A stretch of 64,000 nucleotides of DNA from a bacterium (GTDB lineage: Bacteria > Verrucomicrobiota > Verrucomicrobiia > Limisphaerales > J093). Location: NCBI GenBank assembly GCA_021780105.1, contig JAJXZJ010000046.1, positions 186,001 through 250,000 of the forward strand. Direction: 5' to 3'. The position numbers and the translations under genes were made by a program. Positions 27,887-38,371 of the stretch are shown here, piece after piece. The stretch's first letter is position 1. Every line of letters begins with the position of its first letter. The notes beneath the pieces are model-generated. The model did not search any database and was not told the origin of the DNA. It was given only the letters and a program-made list of their open reading frames with translations.

Positions 27887-29308
27887 ATGAATGATCACGC
27901 TCTGCTTCGGGAATTCGCGGACGCCGGTTCACAGACAGCCTTTCAGGAACTGGTCGAGCGGCACGTTGCCCTGGTTTATTCCGCGGCGCGCCGGCGGTTG
28001 GGCGACGCCCACCTGGCTGAAGACGCCACACAACAGGTGTTTGCGCTCCTCGCCCGGAAGGCGGCCCGCCTGCCCGAGTCCGTTGTCCTGTCCGGCTGGC
28101 TTTACCGGGCCGGCGGCCTGGTCGCCGCCGAAATCAGCCGCCGCGAACGGCGTCGGCAGCAGCGTGAAGCCCTGGCCGCGCAAGCCATGAACGACCTGTC
28201 TCCCGATGCCACCTGGCGCGAGATTGAGCCGTTGCTCGATGAAGCAATGGATGAACTCGGCCACGCCGACCGCGATGCTGTGGTGCTCCGCTATTTCGAG
28301 AACAAAAGCCTCCGCGAGGTCGGCGCCGCCCTCGGCGTGAGCGAGGACGCCGCGCAAAAACGGCTGACCCGTGCGCTGGAAAGGTTGCGTTCGTTCCTCG
28401 CCCGGCGCGGGAAGACCGTCGCCGTGGGCGCGCTGACCGGCGCCATTGCGACCGGCGCCGTGCAGGCTGCACCAGCCGGTTTGGCGCAATCGGTCGCTTC
28501 GTTTGTTTTAACCTCGGCCGCCGTCGCGGCCTCAACCTCAACCATTGGAAGCCTTATGAACCTGACTGCAATCAAAACCATTATCACCGGTGCCGTCGCC
28601 GTTGGCGGCGCGGCTGCCATCGTCGTGCAACATAACAACCTCAGCCATCTCCGCGTGGAGCAACAAGCAACGTTGAGCCGCGCCCAAGCCGCCGAACAGG
28701 CTGCGACCAACGCCCAGCAGGCGCTGGCGGCGGCGAACGCGACGGCGCAAAACGACCCCCGGCTCGCCGAACTCGTGCGGCTGCGTGGCGAGGTTGCCGC
28801 CTTGCGCCGCAGCCAGGCAGAGTTGACCACCAAAAACGCGCAGTTGACGCAAGCCGTGCAGCAGTCCGCTGCCGTCAAGGCCCAAGCGGATCAGGCCACC
28901 GCCGAAAAGGACGCCCTGAAGGAACAAGCCATTGCCAAGATGAATTACACCAAGCAGTGGCTCCTTGCGTTCATCATGTTTGCGCAGGACCACAACGGCC
29001 AGTTGCCCAAAACGTTCCAAGACGCAAACGCGTATATTCAAGACGCAAACGGCAATTCTCCTATCAATCAATCCGGCGATCTGAAGCCTGACCAGTTTGA
29101 AATCATGTATCAGGGGGCGCTAAAGGCGATTCAGAACCCCGCGCAGACGATCCTGATCCGCGAGGTTCAGCCGTTTGCGGGTCCGGACGGCGCCGGCATG
29201 AACCGAACCTACGGCTTCGCGGACGGCCACGTTGAAGTTCACCACGCAGACAACGGCGATTTCGGCCCGTGGGAAAGCACGCATCTGGCCGCGACTCAGG
29301 GCCAATAG
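27887..29308 (+). CDS. ECF-type sigma factor with C-terminal membrane segment, coiled coil and pilin-like domain
   Basis: Sigma70 r2/r4 (FQELVERHVALVYSAARRRLGDAHLAEDATQQVF..REVGAALGVSEDAAQKRLTRALERLR), hydrophobic stretch (IITGAVAVGGAAAIVV), Ala/Gln-rich coiled coil, C-terminus with GFADGHVEVHHADNG. Confidence 0.85.
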   Translation: MNDHALLREFADAGSQTAFQELVERHVALVYSAARRRLGDAHLAEDATQQVFALLARKAARLPESVVLSGWLYRAGGLVAAEISRRERRRQQREALAAQAMNDLSPDATWREIEPLLDEAMDELGHADRDAVVLRYFENKSLREVGAALGVSEDAAQKRLTRALERLRSFLARRGKTVAVGALTGAIATGAVQAAPAGLAQSVASFVLTSAAVAASTSTIGSLMNLTAIKTIITGAVAVGGAAAIVVQHNNLSHLRVEQQATLSRAQAAEQAATNAQQALAAANATAQNDPRLAELVRLRGEVAALRRSQAELTTKNAQLTQAVQQSAAVKAQADQATAEKDALKEQAIAKMNYTKQWLLAFIMFAQDHNGQLPKTFQDANAYIQDANGNSPINQSGDLKPDQFEIMYQGALKAIQNPAQTILIREVQPFAGPDGAGMNRTYGFADGHVEVHHADNGDFGPWESTHLAATQGQ

Positions 29309-29379
29309 TGCTAACCTGCCCGCAACCATTCCATACGTCTCCATGCCGGACAAGGGGCTGGAGATTTCATGCTGATACC

Positions 29380-31656
29380 TTACTGAAGCTGTGCCATGGC
29401 AGATGGTGGCCGGCTTGTCGGATCGGATGCCCAATGATAATTGGGAAATGAGGACATTTGAAACGTCAGGTTGCCGCCCGCGAGAATTTGGCCATGCCGG
29501 ATGTAAACTTGGTCGAAGGGATGACCGTTTAGAGTGGCTGAATCAATGTAGTATTCCTGTGGTCCATTGTTTTTGGCCGTGATCGTAAAAGTTTTGCCGT
29601 TTTGCAGGTGGATGATCGCCTTGTCGAAAATCGGACTGCCGATGAGATAATCGGGTGTGCCCGGACAAACCGGATAAATCCCCAAAGCACTGAGCACATA
29701 CCACGCGGACATCTGGCCGGTGTCCTCATCACCACATAATCCATCTGGTGTTGGTTGATAGAGCAAATCCATCACCTGCCGGATGCGCACTTGTGTCTTC
29801 CAAGGCTGCCCGGCGTAATCATAGAGATAAATCACGTGGTGAACCGGCTCGTTGCCGTGCGCATACTGGCCGAGGTTTTGCGCCACCATTTCATTCATCT
29901 CGTGAATCATGAAATGATACGTGCCCACCTTGACTTCCGTTCCCGCGTTGAACATGGCGTCCAGCTTGTTGGCAAACGCCTTGTCGCCACCCATCAACCG
30001 GATCAGTCCCGGCACATCTTGCATCACGCTCCAAGTCCATTGCCAGGCATTGCCTTCGGTGAACGCCCCGCCCCACTCAACCGGATCAAACGATTCCCCC
30101 CAGGAACCTTCCTTGTTGCGCGGGCGCATGAAACCGGTCTTGGGGTCGAAAACATTGGTGTAATTCATGGCGCTTTTCAGAAAGGCCTTTTCCACGTCTG
30201 CCCGTCCGGCGGCCTTCGCGAGCGTAGCGGCGCAGAAATCGTCGTAGGCGTATTCAAGCGTCTTGGAAGTGCCAGCCCCCACTTCAGGATACGGCACATA
30301 ACCCAACTGGTCATAGACGGCTTCACGCCCCATTCCCCAGAATCCACTGTGATGCGCGTCATGAAGGGTGGCATTCACGGCGGCGGCCAGGTCAAAATGG
30401 GTGATGCCCTTAACCCAGCCATCCGCCAGCAAGGAAAAGGCGTGGTTGCCGATCATCACCTCGCGGTTGCCCGGACTGGACCAGGACGGCAGCCAGCCGC
30501 TTTCGTTGTAGGAAGTGATCAGGCTCTGCAAAATTTCGGCGCTGATTTCCGGATAGAGCAAATTGTAAAGCGGATGCGCGGCGCGGAAAGTGTCCCAAAA
30601 ACCGGAATCCGTGTAGAGCACGCCCGGATGCACCTTGCCGTCGTAGGGGCTGTAATGAATCGGCTGATGGCTTTCGTCATAGTCGTAGAAGCGGTGCGGA
30701 AACAAGATGCTGCGATAAAGCGCGCTGTAAAAAGTGCGCCGTTGCTCCAAGGTTCCGCCTTCAACCTGCACGCGGCCCAAAGCCTTGTTCCAAACGTCCT
30801 CGGCACGATGCCGGACGGTGTCAAAATCAGCATCGCCGATTTCCTGCTGCAAATTGCGCACCGCCTGATCAGGGCTGATGTAGGAAGACGCCACCTTGCA
30901 TTCCACAACTTGGTTTGCGCTCGTGTCGAACTTCACATAGGCGCCCACGTGCTGGCCTTCCAGATGGGTCACGCCGGCCCGGATGTCATCGTCCGACCAA
31001 ACGCCGTAAGCCGTGAAGGGGCGGTCGAAGACGATGACAAAATAGCTGCCAAAATTATCCGGCACCACGCCGCTGTTGTCGCGGGCGACGCCGATGATCT
31101 TGTTTTCCGACGGAATGATTTCAACTGAACCCGGCTGGGCACTTTTGAATACATCAATCACCACATAAGACGCGTTGGTGGGCTGATGGAAGGTGAACCG
31201 AAAACGGGCGGCGCGTTCCGTCGGCGTCACTTCGGCCGTTTCCTTCCATGTGTCCAAATCCACCTTGTAATAGCTGGGCTGGGCGATTTCGTTTTCATGC
31301 TCGAAAACGGACGCGCGTTCCTTTTCCGTGACGGCCAGCCTTCCGGAAACCGGCATCAACGCAAACGCGCCATGTTCCTGGATCCAAATGCTCGGCTCAT
31401 GGGACTGGCGGATTCCGTAGAATTTGTTGTCCCGGTATTCGTAAAAGGCCGATTGGGGTTGCGGTTTGGTGTAGGGGGACCAGGTGTTCTCCGGAAACGG
31501 CAGGGCAATCTCCGGGTAGGTGTTCCCATGAGAGAATCCATCACGCGAATCGGTGCCTTGCAGCGGGTTCGCCAGATCCACCAGTTGAATTCGCTCGGCC
31601 CGGATTCCGGCCACGGCCAAGGATGCACTCACGCCCGCCAACAATATAATGTTCAT
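29380..31656 (-). CDS. GH92 family glycoside hydrolase (alpha-mannosidase-like)
   Basis: VDLANPLQGTDSRDGFSHGNTYPEIALPF; WDTFRAAHPLYNLLYPE; GGDKAFANKLDAMF; GNEPVHHVIYLYDYAGQPWKTQ; GLCGDEDTGQMSAWYVLSALGIYPVCPG. Confidence 0.93.
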   Translation of the reverse strand: MNIILLAGVSASLAVAGIRAERIQLVDLANPLQGTDSRDGFSHGNTYPEIALPFPENTWSPYTKPQPQSAFYEYRDNKFYGIRQSHEPSIWIQEHGAFALMPVSGRLAVTEKERASVFEHENEIAQPSYYKVDLDTWKETAEVTPTERAARFRFTFHQPTNASYVVIDVFKSAQPGSVEIIPSENKIIGVARDNSGVVPDNFGSYFVIVFDRPFTAYGVWSDDDIRAGVTHLEGQHVGAYVKFDTSANQVVECKVASSYISPDQAVRNLQQEIGDADFDTVRHRAEDVWNKALGRVQVEGGTLEQRRTFYSALYRSILFPHRFYDYDESHQPIHYSPYDGKVHPGVLYTDSGFWDTFRAAHPLYNLLYPEISAEILQSLITSYNESGWLPSWSSPGNREVMIGNHAFSLLADGWVKGITHFDLAAAVNATLHDAHHSGFWGMGREAVYDQLGYVPYPEVGAGTSKTLEYAYDDFCAATLAKAAGRADVEKAFLKSAMNYTNVFDPKTGFMRPRNKEGSWGESFDPVEWGGAFTEGNAWQWTWSVMQDVPGLIRLMGGDKAFANKLDAMFNAGTEVKVGTYHFMIHEMNEMVAQNLGQYAHGNEPVHHVIYLYDYAGQPWKTQVRIRQVMDLLYQPTPDGLCGDEDTGQMSAWYVLSALGIYPVCPGTPDYLIGSPIFDKAIIHLQNGKTFTITAKNNGPQEYYIDSATLNGHPFDQVYIRHGQILAGGNLTFQMSSFPNYHWASDPTSRPPSAMAQLQ

Positions 31657-31849
31657 TCAGTTAGAATCATTTTCCAGCATACAGTAAATTAACCTGTTTT
31701 CCTTAGGTTGACCAACAATCTCCGCACAAACAGCTATCAGCAAGTCAGCGACCTCCGGCAACGCCGGAGGCTTGAATGCTGAACCGCCCAAGGCAGATTA
31801 GTCTTGGAGCTGCTCCAGGCGGCCGAGCACCGGCTGGAAACAGCCAGCC

Positions 31850-32464
31850 TCAGCCTTTCTTGGCGACCATGAGGAACACCGGGAATTCCCTCCGCTGGCC
31901 GCCAACTTCCTTGTTGATGCGAAACACGGTCGCAAAGCTCACTTCCTGAAAGCCCGCCCCGCGCGCCTGGGCGGCGAGTTCGGCGCGATCGAAGCCGTTG
32001 TGCCCGGAGAAACCCGCGCCGTGGAATGAGCCGTCTTCCGTGTCCAAGTCCGCCAGACACAACCAGCCCGGCGCCGTGAGCAGCGCGTGGAAGTCGCGCA
32101 GCAGTTTGTCGGTGTCCGCGATGTGATGGGCGGTCAGCAGTGTATAGACGAGCTGATGTTTTTCCGCCGGCAGCGGGTCAGTTTCGAGGTTGAACTTCAC
32201 CGGCGTCAGGTTGGTGACGCCGGTAGCGGCGATCTTCTCCTTCAGCACGGCCAACATGCCATCGGAGCTGTCCGCCAGCGTGATTTTTCCCAGGCGGGAT
32301 CGTAGCGCGAAACTCAGCAGGCCGGTGCCGCAACCGCATTCCAGCGCGTTCATTGTCGGCGCCAGGGGCACGCGGGTCTTGATCGCTTCCGCCACGGCGC
32401 GGGCGCGTTCCCACTTGGCCGGATCGGCGTCCCAGGTGCGGGCTTTGAGGTCAAACTCATTCAT
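31850..32464 (-). CDS. Class I SAM-dependent methyltransferase
   Basis: MNALECGCGTGLLSFALRSRLGKITLADSSDGML; ATG at 32464. Confidence 0.88.
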   Translation of the reverse strand: MNEFDLKARTWDADPAKWERARAVAEAIKTRVPLAPTMNALECGCGTGLLSFALRSRLGKITLADSSDGMLAVLKEKIAATGVTNLTPVKFNLETDPLPAEKHQLVYTLLTAHHIADTDKLLRDFHALLTAPGWLCLADLDTEDGSFHGAGFSGHNGFDRAELAAQARGAGFQEVSFATVFRINKEVGGQRREFPVFLMVAKKG

Positions 32465-32602
32465 GGTTCGAGAATCATAGCCAGCGCGCCGGCCGCCGGC
32501 AATTCCGCGCTGTAGTGCGATGACCGCTGCGTTGCATCGGCGGGCAATTGCGATACACTTTCGTGCCAGCACGGCCGGCAGCGCCGCCGTGGCCAACGAA
32601 CC

Positions 32603-35221
32603 ATGGACCTCAATAAATTTACGGAGAAATCACAGGCCGCGTTGCAGGCAGCCCAGGAAATTGCCACCCGCAACCAGCACCAGGCGGTGGATGTGGAGCA
32701 TCTCGCGCTGGCGCTCATCGAGCAGGAAGGCGGGCTGGTGCCGCGGTTGTTTGAACGCGCGAAGGCGTCGGTCGAGTTGATCAAGGCCAGGCTGGAGGCG
32801 GAACTGGCGCGGTTGCCGCGCGTCAGCGGTGACACGGCGGCGGCGCAGGGAATCTACGTCACCCAGCGGCTGAACAAGCTGCTCGTCACCGCGCAGGACG
32901 AGGCGAAGAAGCTCAAGGACGACTACGTCAGCGTCGAGCACCTCGCGCTCGCGCTGTTCGACGAGCTGGCCAGCACACCGGTCGGACAGATCTTCAAATC
33001 CCTCGCCGTCCAGCGGAACGAGTTCCTCAAGGCGCTTACCGAAGTCCGCGGCAACCAGCGCGTCACCAGCCAGAATCCCGAAGCCACCTACGAGGCGCTC
33101 GAAAAATATGGCCGCGACCTCACCAAGCTCGCCCAGCAAAACAAGCTCGATCCCGTCATTGGCCGCGACAACGAAATCCGCCGTTGCACGCAAGTCCTCT
33201 CCCGTCGCACGAAGAACAACCCGGTCCTCATCGGCGAACCCGGCGTGGGCAAGACCGCCATCGTCGAGGGTCTCGCGCGGCGCATCGTCGCCGGTGACGT
33301 GCCGGACAGTTTGAAGGAAAAAAGGATTGTCGCCCTCGACCTCGGCGCGCTCATCGCCGGCGCCAAGTTCCGCGGCGAATTCGAGGAGCGCCTCAAAGCC
33401 GTGCTCCAGGAAGTCACCAAGGCGCAGGGCCAGGTCATCCTGTTCATTGACGAGTTGCACACGATGGTCGGCGCCGGCAAGGCCGAGGGCGCGATGGACG
33501 CCGGCAACATGCTCAAGCCCATGCTCGCCCGCGGCGAGCTGCACTGCATCGGCGCGACCACGCTCGACGAGTATCGCAAACACGTCGAGAAGGATGCCGC
33601 GCTCGAACGCCGTTTCCAGCCCGTGCTCGTCGCCGAGCCGACCGTCGAGGACAGCATCAGCATCCTGCGCGGCCTGCGCGAGCGTTACGAACTGCACCAC
33701 GGCGTCCGCATCCAGGACGGCGCGCTCGTCGCCGCCGCGCAGCTTTCCCACCGCTACATCGCCGACCGTTTCCTGCCTGACAAGGCGATTGACCTCGTTG
33801 ACGAGTCCGCCGCCAAGCTTCGCACCGAGATGGAATCCATGCCGGAGGAATTGGAGCAACTCGAACGCCGGCTCATGCAGCTTGAAATCGAGCGCGAGGC
33901 CTTGAAGAAGGAAAAAGACGCCGCCAGCAAGGAGCGCCTCGCCGTTTTGGAGAAGCAAATTGCCAATGTGAAGCACGAACGCGATGCGCTCAAGGCCCAG
34001 TGGCAGGGCGAGAAAAGCGCCATTGGCGACGTCCAGAAACTCCGCGAAGCCATCGAAGTTGCCCGCAACGAAATGGAAAAAGCCCAGCGCCAGGGCGACT
34101 TGACCCGCGTGGCCGAATTCAAATACGGCAAGCTCCCCGGCCTCGAAAAACACCTCCAGGAACTCGAAGCCAAAGCCACCAGCGCCAAAGGTGGCGCGCG
34201 GCTGTTGCAGGAAGAAGTCACCCCCGACGAAGTCGCCGAAGTCGTCTCCCGCTGGACCGGCATTCCCGTCTCGCGCCTGCTCGAAGGGGAGAAGGAAAAA
34301 CTCCTGCGCCTGGACCAGATTCTCCACCAGCGCGTCATCGGTCAGGACGAAGCGGTGCAAGCCGTCGCCGACGCCGTCATCCGCGCCCGCTCCGGACTCA
34401 AGGACCCCAAACGCCCCATCGGCTCCTTCATCTTCCTTGGCCCCACGGGCGTCGGCAAAACCGAGCTCGCCCGCGCCCTCGCCGAGTCCTTGTTTGACAG
34501 CGAGGAGAACATCGTGCGCATCGACATGAGCGAATACATGGAGAAACACGCCGTCTCGCGCATGATCGGCGCGCCGCCCGGCTACATCGGCTACGATGAA
34601 GGCGGCCAGCTCACCGAAGCCGTCCGCCGCCGGCCCTATTGCGTGGTCCTCTTCGACGAAATCGAGAAGGCCCACGCCGACGTCTTCAACGTCTTCCTCC
34701 AAATCCTCGACGACGGCCGCCTCACCGACAGCCAGGGCCGCGTGGTGGACTTCAAGAACACCATCATCATCATGACTTCGAACATCGGCAGCCCGCTGCT
34801 GATCGAGAACGCGAGCGAGTCCGGCGACATCCAGGAAGGCATTCGCAATCAAGTCATGGCGGAGTTGCGCCGCCATTTCCGCCCCGAATTCCTGAACCGT
34901 GTGGACGACACCGTCCTCTTCAAGCCGCTGACGCTCGCCGACATCAAGAAGATCGTGGAGCTCCAGCTCACGCTCTTGCGCGCCCGCCTGACCGACCGCC
35001 ACATCGCCCTCGACCTGAGCGATGCTGCCAAGGAACACCTTGCCCGCGAAGGCTACGACCCCGTCTATGGCGCCCGTCCGCTCAAACGATTCCTCCAACG
35101 CGCCATCGAAACCCCGCTCTCCCGCCAGCTCATCTCCGGCGCAGTCACGGACCACAGCCGCGTGACCGTGGAGTTCAAGAAAGGCGAACTGGTCTTCGAG
35201 ACGAAGGTGGGGAAGAAGTAG
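32603..35221 (+). CDS. clpB: ATP-dependent chaperone ClpB
   Basis: Two AAA+ domains ([34 protein letters not shown]), N-domain [21 protein letters not shown], middle coiled coil. Confidence 0.97.
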   Translation: MDLNKFTEKSQAALQAAQEIATRNQHQAVDVEHLALALIEQEGGLVPRLFERAKASVELIKARLEAELARLPRVSGDTAAAQGIYVTQRLNKLLVTAQDEAKKLKDDYVSVEHLALALFDELASTPVGQIFKSLAVQRNEFLKALTEVRGNQRVTSQNPEATYEALEKYGRDLTKLAQQNKLDPVIGRDNEIRRCTQVLSRRTKNNPVLIGEPGVGKTAIVEGLARRIVAGDVPDSLKEKRIVALDLGALIAGAKFRGEFEERLKAVLQEVTKAQGQVILFIDELHTMVGAGKAEGAMDAGNMLKPMLARGELHCIGATTLDEYRKHVEKDAALERRFQPVLVAEPTVEDSISILRGLRERYELHHGVRIQDGALVAAAQLSHRYIADRFLPDKAIDLVDESAAKLRTEMESMPEELEQLERRLMQLEIEREALKKEKDAASKERLAVLEKQIANVKHERDALKAQWQGEKSAIGDVQKLREAIEVARNEMEKAQRQGDLTRVAEFKYGKLPGLEKHLQELEAKATSAKGGARLLQEEVTPDEVAEVVSRWTGIPVSRLLEGEKEKLLRLDQILHQRVIGQDEAVQAVADAVIRARSGLKDPKRPIGSFIFLGPTGVGKTELARALAESLFDSEENIVRIDMSEYMEKHAVSRMIGAPPGYIGYDEGGQLTEAVRRRPYCVVLFDEIEKAHADVFNVFLQILDDGRLTDSQGRVVDFKNTIIIMTSNIGSPLLIENASESGDIQEGIRNQVMAELRRHFRPEFLNRVDDTVLFKPLTLADIKKIVELQLTLLRARLTDRHIALDLSDAAKEHLAREGYDPVYGARPLKRFLQRAIETPLSRQLISGAVTDHSRVTVEFKKGELVFETKVGKK

Positions 35222-35316
35222 GGCAGCGCGTCGCGCCTGTCTCAAATTCACAGTGACCACCTCCTCGTTTGCGGCTCCCTTCCCATGAGAATGCTAGTCA
35301 TGTTACGATCCGCTTT

Positions 35317-35781
35317 GTGAAGACTGTTTCAGCCCCGACAAGGCGCGTGTTTGCCACAACCGATGCCGCCACGCGAAAACGAATGCGTGGCGTACCTTCA
35401 GCGGACACAAGCGTCGAGAAGTTGGCACGAAGTGTCCTGCACTCTAAAGGATTTCGGTTCTCTATCGGGCGGCGGGAACTTCCTGGCAAGCCAGACATTG
35501 TGTTGCGCCGTCATCGGACCGTGATTTTCGTTCACGGGTGCTTCTGGCACGGTCACAGGGCGTGCTCCAAGGGAGTGACCTTGCCGGCTCGGAACCGAAC
35601 TTTTTGGGCGAACAAGCTCCGATACAACAAGGCGAAAGATAAGCGCGTCGCCACGGAGCTGCGCCAGCAGGGGTGGAAGGTCATCACTGTCTGGGAATGT
35701 CAGACAACGGACCCGAAGCGATTGGTGCGGATTCTGACTCGCAAGCTTCGGGAAAATGCTGTCAAATCGCCGCCATGTTGA
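35317..35781 (+). CDS. vsr: Very short patch repair endonuclease (Vsr)
   Basis: TRKRMRGVPSADTSVEKLARSVLHSKGFRFSIGRRELPGKPDIVLRRHRTVIFVHGCFWHGHRAC..WANKL..ELRQQGWKVITVWECQT. The start is uncertain; the ORF opens at 35269 and a GTG lies near 35317. Confidence 0.9.
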   Translation: MKTVSAPTRRVFATTDAATRKRMRGVPSADTSVEKLARSVLHSKGFRFSIGRRELPGKPDIVLRRHRTVIFVHGCFWHGHRACSKGVTLPARNRTFWANKLRYNKAKDKRVATELRQQGWKVITVWECQTTDPKRLVRILTRKLRENAVKSPPC

Positions 35782-37187
35782 CGAAAGACATACGGAGCAT
35801 TCGCACAGAGCGAGGCATCGGCCAGCGAGAGCTAGCGTTGAAGGCGAGCGTGCCGCTGGCTTGCTTGAACAAGTGCGAGCGCGGACTCCTGCTTCCCGAC
35901 GACTCCTTCTTCAACGCAATCGCGACGGCGCTGGCCGTGCCCGCGAAGGAACTGCGACAAGTCCAGACCGCTCTGGCCGTGTCCGCTACACCGGGCGAAG
36001 GATATACCACCGCGCTGCCTAACGGCTTCTTCGTTACCAAGCGACGAGCAGAAGTAAAGGCCGCACTGATTCCGGTTGTAGATCTGTTCTGCGGAATCGG
36101 CGGTTTCTCGCACGGCTTTGAACGCACTGGGCGTTTCCAAGTGGTGGCTGGGCTGGATTTGCTGCCCGACCGGATTGAGACGTTTTGTGAAAACCATCCC
36201 ACTGCCACGGCATTCTGTGCGGACATCAAGAGCCTGAGTTTTCAGGCACTGGCCAATGAAAGCCCAAATCCAGAGGTGGTGATTGGCGGCCCACCTTGCC
36301 AGGGCTTCTCGTCCATCAGGCCCTTCCGAACTCTGACGGAGGGTGATCCCCGTAACAACCTGTTTGAGTACTACGCCTTGTTCGTGGAGCGTTTCCGCCC
36401 TTCATGGTTTGTCTTGGAGAACGTGGTTGGGTTGCTCACGCACAAAGGCGGGCAGACTCTAAGAACAATCACGGACGTATTCGACGGGCTTGGTTATCGT
36501 ACGGACTGGAAAGTCCTGAACGCCGCGCTCTATGGCTTGCCCCAAAGACGAGAACGCTTGGCTATCGTCGGAAACAGGCATGGCGTCAGCTTCGAGTGGC
36601 CGAAGACAACGCATCACTTGGAAGCGCGGAGCATGGCGGGCAAGCTGGGACAAGTCAGCGATCAACTTCCATTGTTTGGACAGAACCTCCCACCCGCGCT
36701 CACCGTGATGAACGCGATTCACGACCTGCCGGAAATCAAGGCTGGCCAATCGGCTTCGTTCTACCGGGAGGATGTTGAGCCGACACCCTACGAACAACGC
36801 CTCAGAGGTGATGAACAGGTGTTGACGATGCACGAATCTACCGCCCATTCGCCCCGGATGCTCGAAATCATCAGAAAGTCCGGCTCGAACCGGTATGCGC
36901 TGCCGGAGGGAATGGTTTCAAGCGGTTTCAGCACTTGCTACAGCCGACTTGAACCTGACCAGCCCAGCGTCACGGTGACGGTGAACTTTGTACATCCGGC
37001 CTCCAATAAGTGTATCCACCCATTTCAAGACAGAGCGCTCACGCCGAGAGAAGGGGCGCGTCTCCAGGGATTCGAAGACAGCTTCAGGTTCAAAGGAAAC
37101 CGGAGCCAAGTGGTGAAGCAAATCGGCAACGCCGTGCCGCCTCTACTTGGGCAAGTTCTCGCCGAGGCGTTGCTCCGGCACATGTAG
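35775..37187 (+). CDS. DNA (cytosine-5) methyltransferase with N-terminal XRE-type HTH
   Basis: MLTKDIRSIRTERGIGQRELALKASVPLACLNKCERG HTH, then VVDLFCGIGGFSHGFE...IGGPPCQGFSSIRPF...VLENVVGLL...RQ IGNAVPPLLG. Overlaps the vsr stop by 7 nt. Confidence 0.93.
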   Translation: MLTKDIRSIRTERGIGQRELALKASVPLACLNKCERGLLLPDDSFFNAIATALAVPAKELRQVQTALAVSATPGEGYTTALPNGFFVTKRRAEVKAALIPVVDLFCGIGGFSHGFERTGRFQVVAGLDLLPDRIETFCENHPTATAFCADIKSLSFQALANESPNPEVVIGGPPCQGFSSIRPFRTLTEGDPRNNLFEYYALFVERFRPSWFVLENVVGLLTHKGGQTLRTITDVFDGLGYRTDWKVLNAALYGLPQRRERLAIVGNRHGVSFEWPKTTHHLEARSMAGKLGQVSDQLPLFGQNLPPALTVMNAIHDLPEIKAGQSASFYREDVEPTPYEQRLRGDEQVLTMHESTAHSPRMLEIIRKSGSNRYALPEGMVSSGFSTCYSRLEPDQPSVTVTVNFVHPASNKCIHPFQDRALTPREGARLQGFEDSFRFKGNRSQVVKQIGNAVPPLLGQVLAEALLRHM

Positions 37188-37188
37188 A

Positions 37189-37833
37189 TTACCGAACGAA
37201 TAGAGCCTGATACTCGCGGAAGATTCTGCCAGCTTTCGATCCAGGGAATCGCTCCAAATCGTAGTACACCACTTTGAGTTCGTCCATTCCCGCCGCGTTC
37301 ACCACTGCCGTCTTGCCCGAATCGCCGGGCGTATTGCTCATCTGGAAATGGTTGGTTTCAAGCCGGCCTGCCCTCAGTTCCCAAATCCAAACGACATCTC
37401 CTCGATTTTCCACGCCACGAGTGAACACCCCGCGCTCATCCGCCAACACGTAGCGGCATGTCAGGTAGAATCCGGGTTTTGGCAGGTGCCCTTTGGGCTT
37501 GTTGTCCTCCAGGGCGATTTTGATTTCCGTATTCGAGGCGTTTGGAGATTCGGCCAGCAAATCTGGATACTTGTGCGGGCCATTCTTGCGAAACACTCCG
37601 CCCGAAGCGTTGGCAATGCCGGCGCCAAGCAGATTGCCCAGCATGGAGGACAGGTTGGCCAGTTCGACCATCGCTGAAAGGCGCGGGTTGCCCATCGCGA
37701 GCAACCGTTCGTCAATGGCGTCGAGCGTTGCGTAGGCTGAGGCGACACCTGCCGCGAGCATCTGGATTGTCAGTCCAGATTGGGTAAGCGATTGGGCGTT
37801 CAGAAAGCTGGCAGGATTGGGTTGGCGCAGCAT
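37189..37833 (-). CDS. Putative type II restriction endonuclease (PD-(D/E)xK type)
   Basis: HKYPDLLAESPNASNTEIKIALEDNKPKGHLPKPGFYLTCRYVL gives a PD-x(n)-ExK signature; convergent with the methyltransferase. Confidence 0.7.
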   Translation of the reverse strand: MLRQPNPASFLNAQSLTQSGLTIQMLAAGVASAYATLDAIDERLLAMGNPRLSAMVELANLSSMLGNLLGAGIANASGGVFRKNGPHKYPDLLAESPNASNTEIKIALEDNKPKGHLPKPGFYLTCRYVLADERGVFTRGVENRGDVVWIWELRAGRLETNHFQMSNTPGDSGKTAVVNAAGMDELKVVYYDLERFPGSKAGRIFREYQALFVR

Positions 37834-37837
37834 AAGA

Positions 37838-38077
37838 CTATTCCTCCTCCTTCCGCAACGAAATGCCCTTGATGAGATTGGAGGCCGGGATGTTCAGCAC
37901 CGCCGCCAACTTGAACAGATTCAGAACGCCGAGATTCCTTTCCCCGCGTTCAACGCCACCGACGTAAGTGCGGTCTAGGTCTGCGCGATACGCAAATTCC
38001 TCTTGGGAGATGGCAGCCTTTTCGCGAGCCTTGCGAATCTGTTGGCCCAGTTGAACGAGCGTTGGGTTCTTTTTCAC
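37838..38077 (-). CDS. XRE-family HTH protein, putative R-M controller (C) protein
   Basis: [54 protein letters not shown]; 4 nt upstream of the endonuclease start, with a GGAGGAGG RBS-like motif. Confidence 0.85.
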   Translation of the reverse strand: MKKNPTLVQLGQQIRKAREKAAISQEEFAYRADLDRTYVGGVERGERNLGVLNLFKLAAVLNIPASNLIKGISLRKEEE

Positions 38078-38182
38078 CCGGCCAACCTGTCACGGTTGCC
38101 GTAAATCAGTCCACGGACTATCCGTATCACCCGCCCGTCGTGAATCCGTTCTTCCCAAACTAAGCACCTTGCCAGCGAGTTT

Positions 38183-38371
38183 GACCGGCATTCCCGTCTC
38201 CCGCCTCCTCGAAGGCGAGAAGGAAAAGCTCCTGCGCCTGGACCAGATTCTCCACCAGCGCGCCATCAGCCAGGACGAAGCCGTGCAAGCCGTGGCCGAC
38301 GCTGTCATCCGCGCCCGCTCCGGCCTCAAGGATCCGAAACGCCCCATCGGCTCGTTCATTTTCCCCGGTCC
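38183..38371 (+). pseudogene. Partial clpB copy (duplicate fragment)
   Basis: [63 protein letters not shown]. By eye about 19 mismatches over ~189 nt against 34255..34443. Confidence 0.9.

Noticed and set aside
31752-31770. Perfect 8-bp hairpin cctccggc-aac-gccggagg downstream of the methyltransferase at 31850
   Set aside because: A possible terminator, but no T-tract follows on either strand, so it was not called as a feature.
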